Shown here: positions 25,903 through 33,926 of the stretch, in pieces
Numbering within the stretch: the stretch's first letter is position 1
Layout of the letters: each line of letters opens with the position of its first letter
Assembly: GCA_035275405.1 (NCBI GenBank)
Contig: DATEMU010000008.1
Span: 1 to 64,000 of the forward strand
DNA length: 64,000 bases
Source: Phycisphaerae bacterium
Lineage (GTDB): Bacteria; Planctomycetota; Phycisphaerae; UBA1845; UTPLA1
Direction: 5' to 3'
Made by a program: the position numbers and the translations under genes
The notes under the pieces: generated by a model
Told to the model about the DNA's origin: nothing
Database searches by the model: none
The model's input: only the letters and a program-made list of their open reading frames with translations

Positions 25903-26970
25903 ATGCACGAACCGCGCGCCCTAACTGGCCGAGAGCTGGCGGACCTCTGTAAGGGTCGCCTCCTGTCTCCCCAGTTGACATCCAGCCAGGTGATCCGCAC
26001 CGTGTCAACCCTCATTGACGCCGGGGATGACGCCGTTTCCTGGATCGCGGGGAACCGGCATACCCAATCTCTTGCCGCCAGCAAAGCGGCAATCATTGTA
26101 GGTTCGGAGAAGCTGCTCTGTGAGCACCCGCGCGGCCTTGTGGTAACCGACCCCGAACTGGCCATCGCCGAGATTCTGGATTTCTTTTTTATCCCCCTCG
26201 CTGCGCCCGCGCCCGGCGTCCACCCCTCAGCAGTGGTGCACCCGACAGTCAAACTCGAGGCCAACGCGGCAGTCGGCGCCCATGCCGCGCTTCTGGAGGG
26301 AGTTCACATCGGGGCCAATAGTGTCATTCACGAAGGAGTTAGTCTCGGCCGCAACGTGCGGGTCGGCCGTGACACGGTTATCTACGATCGGGTCGTCGTA
26401 TATGATCGATGTGAGCTGGGTGATCGGGTGATCATTCACTCCGGGGCGATCATTGGAGCGGACGGCTTCGGCTATATCTTCCGGAATGGCCAACACCGCA
26501 AAACGGCCCATATCGGCACGGTGATCATCGAGGACGATGTGGAGATTGGGGCCAATTCCTGCGTTGATAGGGCCAAGATCGGCGCCACCCGGATCGGCCG
26601 GGGGACCAAGATTGATAACCTCGTCCAGGTCGCCCATAATGTTCAAATGGGACCGCTGTGTCTGTTGGCGGGACAGACAGGGATATCCGGCAGCGTTCGG
26701 ATCGGTTCCGGCGTGGCGATGGGCGGCCAGACAGGCATTACGGACGGACTTAACATCGGCGACGGTGCACAGATCGCGGCTACGAGCGGTGTTTTCGCCG
26801 ATGTGGAGGCGGACGAGGTTGTTTTTGGCACGCCGGCGCAGAACAAGACGGCGGCGATGCGGGACCAGGCGCGGGTCCGAAGGTTGGCCCGGCTTTTTGA
26901 GCAAGTGACCGAACTCTCTCGGCGGGTGGCAGAGCTTGAAGCAGCAGCAGACCATCCAAAACACGACTGA
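25903..26970 (+). CDS. lpxD: UDP-3-O-acylglucosamine N-acyltransferase
   Basis: LpxD adds the second hydroxyacyl chain, on the 2-amine, in lipid A synthesis, using acyl-ACP. The 355-residue protein has the uridine-binding N domain (about 1-105), a left-handed beta helix of hexapeptide repeats (about 106-315, for example HPTVKLEANAAVGAHAALLEG) and a C-terminal helix. The catalytic His lies in NLVQVAHNVQMG near 245, and IGADGFGYIF is the conserved insert. The gene begins 15 bases after the Skp-like gene and its last 35 bases overlap the lpxC-fabZ frame, so the block is tightly coupled. Confidence 0.95.
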   Translation: MHEPRALTGRELADLCKGRLLSPQLTSSQVIRTVSTLIDAGDDAVSWIAGNRHTQSLAASKAAIIVGSEKLLCEHPRGLVVTDPELAIAEILDFFFIPLAAPAPGVHPSAVVHPTVKLEANAAVGAHAALLEGVHIGANSVIHEGVSLGRNVRVGRDTVIYDRVVVYDRCELGDRVIIHSGAIIGADGFGYIFRNGQHRKTAHIGTVIIEDDVEIGANSCVDRAKIGATRIGRGTKIDNLVQVAHNVQMGPLCLLAGQTGISGSVRIGSGVAMGGQTGITDGLNIGDGAQIAATSGVFADVEADEVVFGTPAQNKTAAMRDQARVRRLARLFEQVTELSRRVAELEAAADHPKHD

Positions 26971-28246
26971 GCTGTCCGGTCGAGGTTTGTTCACCGGCGA
27001 AGACGTCACTGTGCGCTTCAAGCCGGCGGCCCCGGACAGCGGTATCGTCTTCGTTCGGACGGATGCCGCGATCCCCGCGCGGATCAAGGCCCACGTGTCC
27101 AACGTCACCAAGAGGGCCCGCCGGACCTCCCTTCGAAACGGCACGCTTTCGATTGAAACCGTGGAGCATTGTCTCGCGGCCCTGCACGGCCTCGGGGTGG
27201 ATAACGCCGAGATCGAGATCTCCGGCGGCGAATTGCCCGGCGGCGACGGCAGCAGCAGTTTCTTTGTTGAAGCCCTCCAACATGCCGGCCTCCAGGAACA
27301 ACCCAGCCCGAAGAGGCCGCTGGTCATTACGGATACGGTGCGGGTGACCGAAGGAGATGCCGAACTGATCGCCGTTCCGACGGACTCCGACGACCTGAAT
27401 ATACTTTACGATCTGGATTACGGGTCGGAGGCTCGCCTTCCGCGGCAGATCTACGCCCTTCGATTGTCGGAGGAGACTTTCTGCCGGGATATCGCCCTTG
27501 CACGGACGTTTCTTTTTGAAGAGGAAGCCCGGCAATTCCAGGCGGCCGGCCTGGGCCAGCACCTGACCTATGCCGATGTCGTCGTGATCGGACCGGACGG
27601 AATTGTCGGCAACGAATTCCGTTATCCTGACGAATGCGTCCGCCACAAGATCCTCGACCTGATCGGCGACCTGTACCTGGCCGGTCGCCCCCTACGCGGA
27701 AAGATCATTGCCCGAAAGAGCGGTCATGCCCTTAACCACGAACTGGTTCGCAAGTTGCTCGAAGCAATTGAGCGCCGCGATCGGCAAAACCGGCTCGGCA
27801 GCGCTGCGGCGTTTGATGCGATCCACATTCGCCGGATCCTCCCCCACCGCTACCCCTTCCTCCTAATCGACCGGGTGGTGGAAATCGACGGTGATCGCCG
27901 GGCAGTTGGGATCAAGAACGTCTCGCTCAACGAGCCCTTTTTTCAGGGCCATTACCCTGCCCAACCCATTATGCCCGGGGTCCTGATCCTGGAGGCGATG
28001 GCCCAGCTTTCGGGCATCCTTTTGGCCCAAAAACTGGAGCATACCGGCAAAGTTGCCGTTCTCTTGTCCATGGACGAGGTCAAATTCCGTCACCCGGTGG
28101 TTCCCGGGGACCAGTTGGTTCTGGAAGCCGAAACGATTAGAGTAAAGGCCCGGACCGGCCATGTTCGGTGCCGGGCCCTGGTGAGCGACCAAGTCGTGAC
28201 CCAGGCGGAGATTAAGTTCATGATGGTGGATGCTGAGCCCGCATAG
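26936..28246 (+). CDS. lpxC-fabZ: Bifunctional UDP-3-O-acyl-GlcNAc deacetylase / 3-hydroxyacyl-ACP dehydratase (LpxC-FabZ fusion)
   Basis: The 436-residue protein joins two enzymes. Residues 1 to about 285 are LpxC, the zinc deacetylase and first committed step of lipid A: ETVEHCLAALHGLGVDN with the first zinc His, HKILDLIGDLYLAG with the second His and Asp, and KSGHALNHELVR with the catalytic His. Residues of about 292-436 are FabZ: ILPHRYPFLLIDRV, then GHYPAQPIMPGVLILEAMAQ with the catalytic His and Glu. The two halves draw on the same 3-hydroxyacyl-ACP pool, FabZ for phospholipid and LpxC for lipid A. The TTG start at 26936 lies inside lpxD. The same fusion is known in Bacteroidetes and other phyla. 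Confidence 0.95.
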   Translation: MKQQQTIQNTTELSGRGLFTGEDVTVRFKPAAPDSGIVFVRTDAAIPARIKAHVSNVTKRARRTSLRNGTLSIETVEHCLAALHGLGVDNAEIEISGGELPGGDGSSSFFVEALQHAGLQEQPSPKRPLVITDTVRVTEGDAELIAVPTDSDDLNILYDLDYGSEARLPRQIYALRLSEETFCRDIALARTFLFEEEARQFQAAGLGQHLTYADVVVIGPDGIVGNEFRYPDECVRHKILDLIGDLYLAGRPLRGKIIARKSGHALNHELVRKLLEAIERRDRQNRLGSAAAFDAIHIRRILPHRYPFLLIDRVVEIDGDRRAVGIKNVSLNEPFFQGHYPAQPIMPGVLILEAMAQLSGILLAQKLEHTGKVAVLLSMDEVKFRHPVVPGDQLVLEAETIRVKARTGHVRCRALVSDQVVTQAEIKFMMVDAEPA

Positions 28247-28271
28247 GGCGATTCACCGCCCGAATTCTTGG

Positions 28272-28295
28272 GCCCCTGTGTTTGGCGCCAGGGGC
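28272..28295. repeat. Stem-loop between lpxC-fabZ and lpxA
   Basis: GCCCCTG at 28272-28278 pairs with CAGGGGC at 28289-28295 across a 10-base loop, and a CTTTTT run follows at about 28309-28314. The distance from stem to T-run (14 bases) is too long for a standard terminator, but it may weaken read-through or protect the upstream message. Confidence 0.4.
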
Positions 28296-28340
28296 GGCGG
28301 CAAACTATCTTTTTGGGCCGTCGCCGGTCAGGAACAGTAG

Positions 28341-29267
28341 ATGGTTAACATCGCACCGAGTGCGACCGTCGATCCCAAAGCGGAGCTTGCCGACGACGTC
28401 TTCGTCGGGCCGGGGTGCTATATTGGCCCGGAGGTTCGAATCGGCTCCGGCACCCGGCTGATCGCCAACGTCACGATCATGGGCAATAGCCAGATCGGGC
28501 GCGACAACATCTTCTATCCCTCGGCGATCATCGGAGCCCCACCCCAGGACTTGAAATACCGCGGAGGCGACACGCTGCTGATCATCGGCGACGGCAACGT
28601 CTTCCGCGAGGGCGTTACGGCTCATACCGGCACCGAAGTCGCCGGCGGCGTCACGAAGGTCGGCAATCACAACCAGTTCCAGGTGGGCACGCATCTGGCG
28701 CACGACGTCGTCGTCGGCGATCATTGCATCCTCTCCAACCAGGTACAGATCGCCGGGCACGTTCGCATTGAGAGCCATGTGACGGTCAGCGGATTGGTGG
28801 GCGTCCAGCAGTTCGTCACCCTCGGACAGTATTGCTTCGTGACCGGCATGGCGCGGTGCAGCATGGACGCCCCGCCGTACATGATCTACGGCTACGAGGG
28901 CACCATTCAGGGCGTGAACGTGAAGGGGCTCGGGCGATGGGGCTTCAATGAGCCGTCGATCCAGCAACTTCGCGATTTGTACAAGAAACTGTTTCCCCGG
29001 AAGAGCCAGGTCGCCGGGAACTACAGCCTTCGCGCCCTGTACCGCCTGTTGCCGTCCCGGCGGGATGACCGAAATGGCAATGTGTCGTTTGCCAAGCGGA
29101 TCACCGAGGTGGAATCGCAGATTTCCCTGGACGAACACGGCCGCTATCTGATCGACTTCCTCAAGCGATCGGTCCATAACGGGGTCTATGGCCGATTCCT
29201 GGAGTCGCAGCGCCGGGATGCGGCCATCGAACGGCCCCAATTCTACGGTGGGGGCAACGGGCGGTGA
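28341..29267 (+). CDS. lpxA: Acyl-[ACP]-UDP-N-acetylglucosamine O-acyltransferase
   Basis: LpxA performs the first acylation of UDP-GlcNAc in lipid A synthesis. The 308-residue protein has hexapeptide repeats over about 1-190 and the C-terminal helical domain. Signature blocks are IGAPPQDLKYRG, REGVTAHTGTEVAGGVTKVGNHN and THLAHDVVVGDHC, which holds the catalytic His near 129. It is about 45 residues longer than E. coli LpxA at the C terminus (SFAKRITEVESQISLDEHG onward). Its stop overlaps the next start by four bases, so the two are translationally coupled. It completes an lpxD, lpxC-fabZ, lpxA set; lpxB, lpxH and lpxK are not seen. Confidence 0.94.
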   Translation: MVNIAPSATVDPKAELADDVFVGPGCYIGPEVRIGSGTRLIANVTIMGNSQIGRDNIFYPSAIIGAPPQDLKYRGGDTLLIIGDGNVFREGVTAHTGTEVAGGVTKVGNHNQFQVGTHLAHDVVVGDHCILSNQVQIAGHVRIESHVTVSGLVGVQQFVTLGQYCFVTGMARCSMDAPPYMIYGYEGTIQGVNVKGLGRWGFNEPSIQQLRDLYKKLFPRKSQVAGNYSLRALYRLLPSRRDDRNGNVSFAKRITEVESQISLDEHGRYLIDFLKRSVHNGVYGRFLESQRRDAAIERPQFYGGGNGR

Positions 29268-30274
29268 TTCCAGAACCGATCCCGGTAGCGGTGATCGGCG
29301 TCGGTCACATGGGCCGGCACCACGCCCGCCTGTATAACGAACTTCCGCAATCCCGACTGGTCGCCGTCGTCGATTCAAATCCTGAACGCGCCAAGGAATG
29401 CGCCGCTCAACACAAATGCGCCGGCCTGACTTCGATTCAGGAGTTGCCTGAGGATGTACGGGCTGTCACGATCGCCGTGCCGACCATTCATCACGTCGCC
29501 GTCGCCGAGCCGCTTCTGTCCCGCGGGATTGCGGTGTTGGTGGAGAAGCCGCTGGCCGACTCGGTTGAAGCGGCGGAGCGGCTGCTCGCCTGCGGCCGAA
29601 AGACGGGCTCGCTGATCTCCGTCGGCCACACCGAGCGATTCAATCCCGTCATTCGCGCGATCCAGCGGCTGAACATCCGCCCCAAATATATCGAGACTCA
29701 GCGGATCAGCCCGTTTCGCTTCCGCTCGGCGGACATCGGCGTCGTCGCCGACATGATGATCCACGACATCGATATCGTGCTGCACCTCGTCGGTTCGCCG
29801 GTCGCCCGCGTGGATGCGGTCGGTGTCAATGTGCTCGCCAAACATGAAGACGTGGCCAACGCCCGCGTGGTTTTTCAGAATGGGGCCGTGGCGAGCCTCG
29901 TGGCGTCGCGGCTTGCCATGAAGACCGATCGGCGACTTCGCGTCTTCAGCGAAACGGCCTATCTCTCGCTCGATTACCAGCGCAAGAGCGGCGTCGCCAT
30001 TACGCGCGACGCCAACCTTGACGTGCTGGCCCTGGCCAAGGACAAAAAGCTGGACGACCTGGCGGATATGGCCAACGTTGATTTCGGACAACTGGTCAAG
30101 GTCGAGCCGTTGGTGATGGATGACGTCGAGCCACTCCGCGCCGAGTTGGAGTCGTTTCTGGAGAGCGTCCGGAGCGGCAAGCCGCCAGCCGTCAGCGCTG
30201 AAGACGGCGTTGAAGCGGTACGGCTGGCGTCACATATCGTCGAGGCGATTCAAGCCCATCGCTGGGACACCTAA
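29264..30274 (+). CDS. Gfo/Idh/MocA oxidoreductase linked to lpxA (GnnA-like candidate)
   Basis: The 336-residue protein has a Rossmann NAD(P) domain with GVGHMGRHH at 12-20, the AVPTIHH block and the catalytic Lys in VEKPLADS near 97, then an alpha/beta sugar domain with IHDIDIVLHLV. It overlaps lpxA by four bases. In Acidithiobacillus and Leptospira, an lpxA-adjacent Gfo/Idh protein (GnnA) oxidises UDP-GlcNAc at C3 so that GnnB can make the 3-amino sugar for amide-linked lipid A. That role is a fair hypothesis here, but no aminotransferase (gnnB) is nearby. Other sugar dehydrogenase roles remain possible. Confidence 0.75.
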   Translation: MIPEPIPVAVIGVGHMGRHHARLYNELPQSRLVAVVDSNPERAKECAAQHKCAGLTSIQELPEDVRAVTIAVPTIHHVAVAEPLLSRGIAVLVEKPLADSVEAAERLLACGRKTGSLISVGHTERFNPVIRAIQRLNIRPKYIETQRISPFRFRSADIGVVADMMIHDIDIVLHLVGSPVARVDAVGVNVLAKHEDVANARVVFQNGAVASLVASRLAMKTDRRLRVFSETAYLSLDYQRKSGVAITRDANLDVLALAKDKKLDDLADMANVDFGQLVKVEPLVMDDVEPLRAELESFLESVRSGKPPAVSAEDGVEAVRLASHIVEAIQAHRWDT

Positions 30275-30313
30275 CTGGCATCTCCGCATACAAATCGGTA
30301 CAGTTTGATCCTG

Positions 30314-31615
30314 ATGCGCCGCCTATTGACGATCTTTGGGGCTTCCTTCGTTGTTTTTCTCGGTTGCATGAATGACTCGGGCAGCCGGCAAGACCCTACG
30401 GGAGGCGATTCCACAGCAGTTCCCATGGATTCGGTCGAGGAGGGTTCTCGTCACGGGCACGAGGCCGACACGTCGTCGGCAATCGCCGAAAACACGAGGA
30501 GTTCCCGAGCAGCGGCTAACACGGTGATCACGACGAGTGAACCCGCCGGCGGACCCGCCATCCATGCGGACGCATTAATCGTCAACGACGAGACGATCCG
30601 CGTGGGCGACATCCTCGAACCGATTACGCCGAAACTCGAGGAGCTGGCTCGGGAACTCCCTGACGATTCGTACTATCAAAAAGCCACGCAGATTGTTCGC
30701 CTCCAGATTATCGAAGCCGTCGCGCAACACCTCATTTGGCGCCGAGCCCAGCGCCACTTGACGGACGAGATAAAGCCGCAGCTCGAAAAAGCCGTGGACA
30801 AGATGGAGAAAGACCGCATCAACCGCGAGTTCGGCGGGCGCGAGACGGTCTATGAGAAATATCTCGCCCGCCACGGCAAGACGCGGGACGATGTGCGGGA
30901 GCGTTTGAAGCGCACGGTCGTTATCGACAGCTATCTTCGCGACCGGCTGTTGCAATTGATCCCGGCGCCACGGAAGGCTGAATTGGAAGACTACTACCGC
31001 AGGCACCTGACCGACTATTCCCAACCGGAGCGTCGCGAAATGTTTCTGATCGACATCCCTATCCGGGCATTCCTGGACCCGGCTCGCGCCGTCACGCCGG
31101 AGGCCGAGGCCGTGGCGGAACCGGCCGCCCGTCGCGCCGCTGAGCAGGCTGTTGAGGCCCTCAAGGGAGGTGAAGATTTTCAGGCGGTGGCCAAAAGATA
31201 TTCGCAAGGGCTGCACACGGATGAGGGCGGCGCGTGGGGGTTCATCACCGCGCCGGCGGATCGACTGTCCGCCCCTCTGGAAGGCCGCTGGGCGGCGCCC
31301 TCGAAACGGCTTTTTGAACTCCAAGCCGGCGAAACCAGCGAGATCATCGCGGCGGCCCGCAGCTTTTTCATCGTCAAGTGCGGGCGCGTGGAGGGCGGAA
31401 CGCGGGAGAGCTTTCAAGAAGCCCAACCCAAGATCGTCGGCGAGATTCGCCAGCAAAAGTTTCTGGAGCGCCGCGCGGCGTTTCTCCAGGAGGAACTCGA
31501 TCGCTCGACGATCGGCTCGCTCGACACCTTCGTCGCACAGGTGCTCCGCGCCGCGCCGTCGCCGGACGCGCAGCAATCCCGATTTGAAACACCTCAAGCA
31601 CTAGGGGGCCCGTAG
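30314..31615 (+). CDS. PpiC/SurA-type peptidyl-prolyl isomerase lipoprotein
   Basis: The ATG at 30314 gives 433 residues. A TTG three codons upstream is less likely. The signal RRLLTIFGASFVVFLGC has a lipobox with Cys18, so it is a lipoprotein. A Ser/Thr/Glu-rich linker (20-75) leads to a SurA-like chaperone region (about 80-240) and a parvulin domain (about 240-370), with REMFLIDIPI, FQAVAKRYSQGLHTDEGGAWGFI and the FELQAGETSEII block. It would fold outer-membrane proteins in the periplasm and fits the Skp/lpx block it follows. Its last 15 bases overlap the convergent kynB-like gene. Confidence 0.85.
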   Translation: MRRLLTIFGASFVVFLGCMNDSGSRQDPTGGDSTAVPMDSVEEGSRHGHEADTSSAIAENTRSSRAAANTVITTSEPAGGPAIHADALIVNDETIRVGDILEPITPKLEELARELPDDSYYQKATQIVRLQIIEAVAQHLIWRRAQRHLTDEIKPQLEKAVDKMEKDRINREFGGRETVYEKYLARHGKTRDDVRERLKRTVVIDSYLRDRLLQLIPAPRKAELEDYYRRHLTDYSQPERREMFLIDIPIRAFLDPARAVTPEAEAVAEPAARRAAEQAVEALKGGEDFQAVAKRYSQGLHTDEGGAWGFITAPADRLSAPLEGRWAAPSKRLFELQAGETSEIIAAARSFFIVKCGRVEGGTRESFQEAQPKIVGEIRQQKFLERRAAFLQEELDRSTIGSLDTFVAQVLRAAPSPDAQQSRFETPQALGGP

Positions 31616-32218
31616 AATCGCCCGAACCGGGCTGCCATCGAAGCCCACTAACCGCAGGGGTAAGGCGATCAATTCGTAGGGCCCCTCGGGCACATCCTTT
31701 AGAACCAGCCCTTCGAGAATTGCCATGTCGTGGCGAAGAAATGCCTGGTGCGCGGGTAGGTCCTTTGAAGAAAAAAGATCGACGCTCGGCGTGTCGATCC
31801 CCACCGTCATAACGCCGCGATCATGCAGCCACTCGACCAATTCAGGCGACAACGCCGCAAAATCCTCTTTGAACCGCGTCGAATCGGGATAGGTGCCCGT
31901 CGCGATAAGTACGCGCGGGGCCGTAATCGACGCCATTATCATGCCCGGCGCGATTCGCTCGCTCCGCTCGGCGGATACTCGGATGACCTGGCAAGGACCG
32001 AGATAGTAGTCTAATTGCCGCTCATGAATTGCCGGCGCGCCGGCCCCGTAATGGTTCGGACCGTCGGCATGGGCCCCGAGGTGGACCGTCGCGCGGAGGG
32101 TCGAGAGGGTGATGTTGTCTCCCCTGTTGATGTCGCAGAGCACCTCGCGCGTCGGCGGCGTATCTCCCGGCCAGACGGCCGTCGCCTCACTGATTGGCGG
32201 TGTGATGTCGTAGATCAT
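31601..32218 (-). CDS. Cyclase-family metal hydrolase, kynurenine formamidase-like
   Basis: The 205-residue protein has the full metal motif HxGxHxDxPxH as HLGAHADGPNH at 46-56, plus the downstream GIDTPSVDLF and LEGLVLKDVPEGPYELIALPLRLVGFDGSP blocks that typify KynB. The N-terminal DITPPISEATAVWPGDTP is also diagnostic. KynB hydrolyses N-formylkynurenine in tryptophan breakdown. Family members also include isatin hydrolase and other cyclases, and no kynA or kynU is seen nearby, so the substrate is not certain. It is divergent from asd, with 84 bases between starts. Confidence 0.85.
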   Translation of the reverse strand: MIYDITPPISEATAVWPGDTPPTREVLCDINRGDNITLSTLRATVHLGAHADGPNHYGAGAPAIHERQLDYYLGPCQVIRVSAERSERIAPGMIMASITAPRVLIATGTYPDSTRFKEDFAALSPELVEWLHDRGVMTVGIDTPSVDLFSSKDLPAHQAFLRHDMAILEGLVLKDVPEGPYELIALPLRLVGFDGSPVRAILRAP

Positions 32219-32302
32219 CTCGATCCCACTGCGGCGACACGTTGGCCGCTCCTCAACCGCCGACTATACTCGATCCGATCATTGGGTATCGTCAAGACTG
32301 TC

Positions 32303-33325
32303 ATGAAACGAAACGTAGCCATTCTGGGAGCAACTGGGGCCGTGGGGCGAGAGTTCGTCTCCATCCTTCAGGAGCGGAACTGGGACATCGGCGAACTCCG
32401 CCTGTTGGCCTCGTCGCGCTCGGCTGGGGTGGATGCTTCGTTTAACAGCCAAACGATTCGCGTGCAGGAAGTCGGCCCCGAAAGCTTCAAAGGGATCGAC
32501 ATCGCCCTCTTCAGCGCCGGAGCGGGACCGAGCCGGACGTGGGCTCCGATCGCCGTCAAGAGCGGCGCCCGCGTCGTCGACAACAGCTCGGCCTTTCGCA
32601 TGGACGCCGATGTGCCCTTAGTGGTCCCCGAAATCAACGCGGACGCCATCGGCGAGGCGAGAATCATCGCCAACCCGAATTGTTCCACCATTATCATGAA
32701 CATGGCGGTCTGGCCGCTCCATCAGCGCCGCAGCGTCAAGCGGATTGTCGTGAGCACCTATCAAGCGGCCAGCGGCGCAGGCTGGCAGGCCATGCAGGAG
32801 TTGGAAGATCAATCCCGCGACATCCTCGCGGGGAAGCCGGCGGCTCCCAAGGTCTTCCCCCACGCCATTGCGTTCAACCTGTTTTCGCACAACACGACGA
32901 TCGGAGCCGACGGCTACAACGTCGAGGAGTCGAAGATGATTCTCGAGACGCGCAAGATCTTTCGCGCGCCGGAGCTGGCCATTACCGCAACGTGCATCCG
33001 CGTCCCGGTATTACGGGCGCATAGTGAATCCATAAACCTCACCTTCGCCGAGACCATGAGCGAGCAGGAGGCCCGTGAAGTCCTTTCCGCCGCCCCCGGC
33101 GTCACGGTCGTGGATGATCGCGCGAACAATCGCTTCCCCATGCCGATCGAGGCCTCCGGCAAGGACGACGTGCTCGTCGGGCGCATTCGCCAGGATGCCA
33201 GCCAGCCCGACGGCCGCGGTATCGATCTTTTCGTCAGCGGCGATCAGCTTCGCAAGGGCGCGGCGCTCAATGCCGTTCAGATTGCGGAAGCACTTACGGA
33301 TATTCACCTGCGGATTCGACCATGA
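32303..33325 (+). CDS. asd: Aspartate-semialdehyde dehydrogenase
   Basis: The enzyme reduces aspartyl phosphate to the semialdehyde, a branch point for lysine, diaminopimelate, threonine and methionine. The 340-residue protein starts at the ATG at 32303; the frame extends further 5' but lacks conserved sequence. GATGAVG (9-15) binds NADP, catalytic Cys127 lies in NPNCSTII, and QAASGAGW and the C-terminal SGDQLRKGAALNAVQIAE block follow. It matches the usual family length. The last four bases (ATGA) overlap the next start, so the two genes are coupled. Confidence 0.95.
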   Translation: MKRNVAILGATGAVGREFVSILQERNWDIGELRLLASSRSAGVDASFNSQTIRVQEVGPESFKGIDIALFSAGAGPSRTWAPIAVKSGARVVDNSSAFRMDADVPLVVPEINADAIGEARIIANPNCSTIIMNMAVWPLHQRRSVKRIVVSTYQAASGAGWQAMQELEDQSRDILAGKPAAPKVFPHAIAFNLFSHNTTIGADGYNVEESKMILETRKIFRAPELAITATCIRVPVLRAHSESINLTFAETMSEQEAREVLSAAPGVTVVDDRANNRFPMPIEASGKDDVLVGRIRQDASQPDGRGIDLFVSGDQLRKGAALNAVQIAEALTDIHLRIRP

Positions 33326-33888
33326 CCCGCGACGAAGCCTGGAACCTGCTTTGCGAGTACGTCCAGTCCGACTCGCTCCGCAAGCACATGCTCGCGGTCG
33401 AAGCGGCGATGCGGCATTACGCGGGATTGCTTGGCGGCGACGCCGAGCAGTGGGCGATCGCCGGTCTGCTCCATGACTTCGATTACGAGCGCTGGCCAAA
33501 TCCGCCGGACCATACACACGAAGGGGCAAGAATCCTCCGCGAGCGCGGCGTCGATGAGGAAATCATCGGGGCGATTATGGCCCATGCCGATTGGAACCTC
33601 GACGAATACCCCCGCGATCGGCCGATCCGCAAGGCCCTTTTTGCGGTGGATGAACTGTGCGGGTTTCTGACCGCCTCGGCCCTTGTGCGACCCACGCGCC
33701 TCGAAGGTTTGACGCCCTCCTCCGTGAAAAAGAAGATGAAATCGGCAGCGTTCGCCGCCAACGTCAAGCGCGAGGATATTACCGGCGGTGCGGAATTGCT
33801 CGGAATACCGCTGGATGACCACATCAGCCATTGCATCACGGCGATGCAAAGTGTGGCTCCGGCGCTGGGACTAACACCACCCGCCTGA
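33322..33888 (+). CDS. HD-domain hydrolase
   Basis: The 188-residue protein shows the HD metal motif: His22 (SLRKHMLAVEAAM), His51-Asp52 (LLHDFDYERW), a later His pair (DHTHEGARIL, near 64-66) and Asp in AVDELCGF. This grouping is close to the HDIG/YqeK-like phosphohydrolases that act on nucleotides or dinucleoside polyphosphates. It is soluble, with no signal peptide. It is coupled to asd by a four-base overlap, which suggests co-expression but not a clear shared pathway. Confidence 0.85.
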   Translation: MTRDEAWNLLCEYVQSDSLRKHMLAVEAAMRHYAGLLGGDAEQWAIAGLLHDFDYERWPNPPDHTHEGARILRERGVDEEIIGAIMAHADWNLDEYPRDRPIRKALFAVDELCGFLTASALVRPTRLEGLTPSSVKKKMKSAAFAANVKREDITGGAELLGIPLDDHISHCITAMQSVAPALGLTPPA

Positions 33889-33926
33889 TACACTAATATT
33901 CAAAGTCCTGCCTTCAGGAGAGAAGC

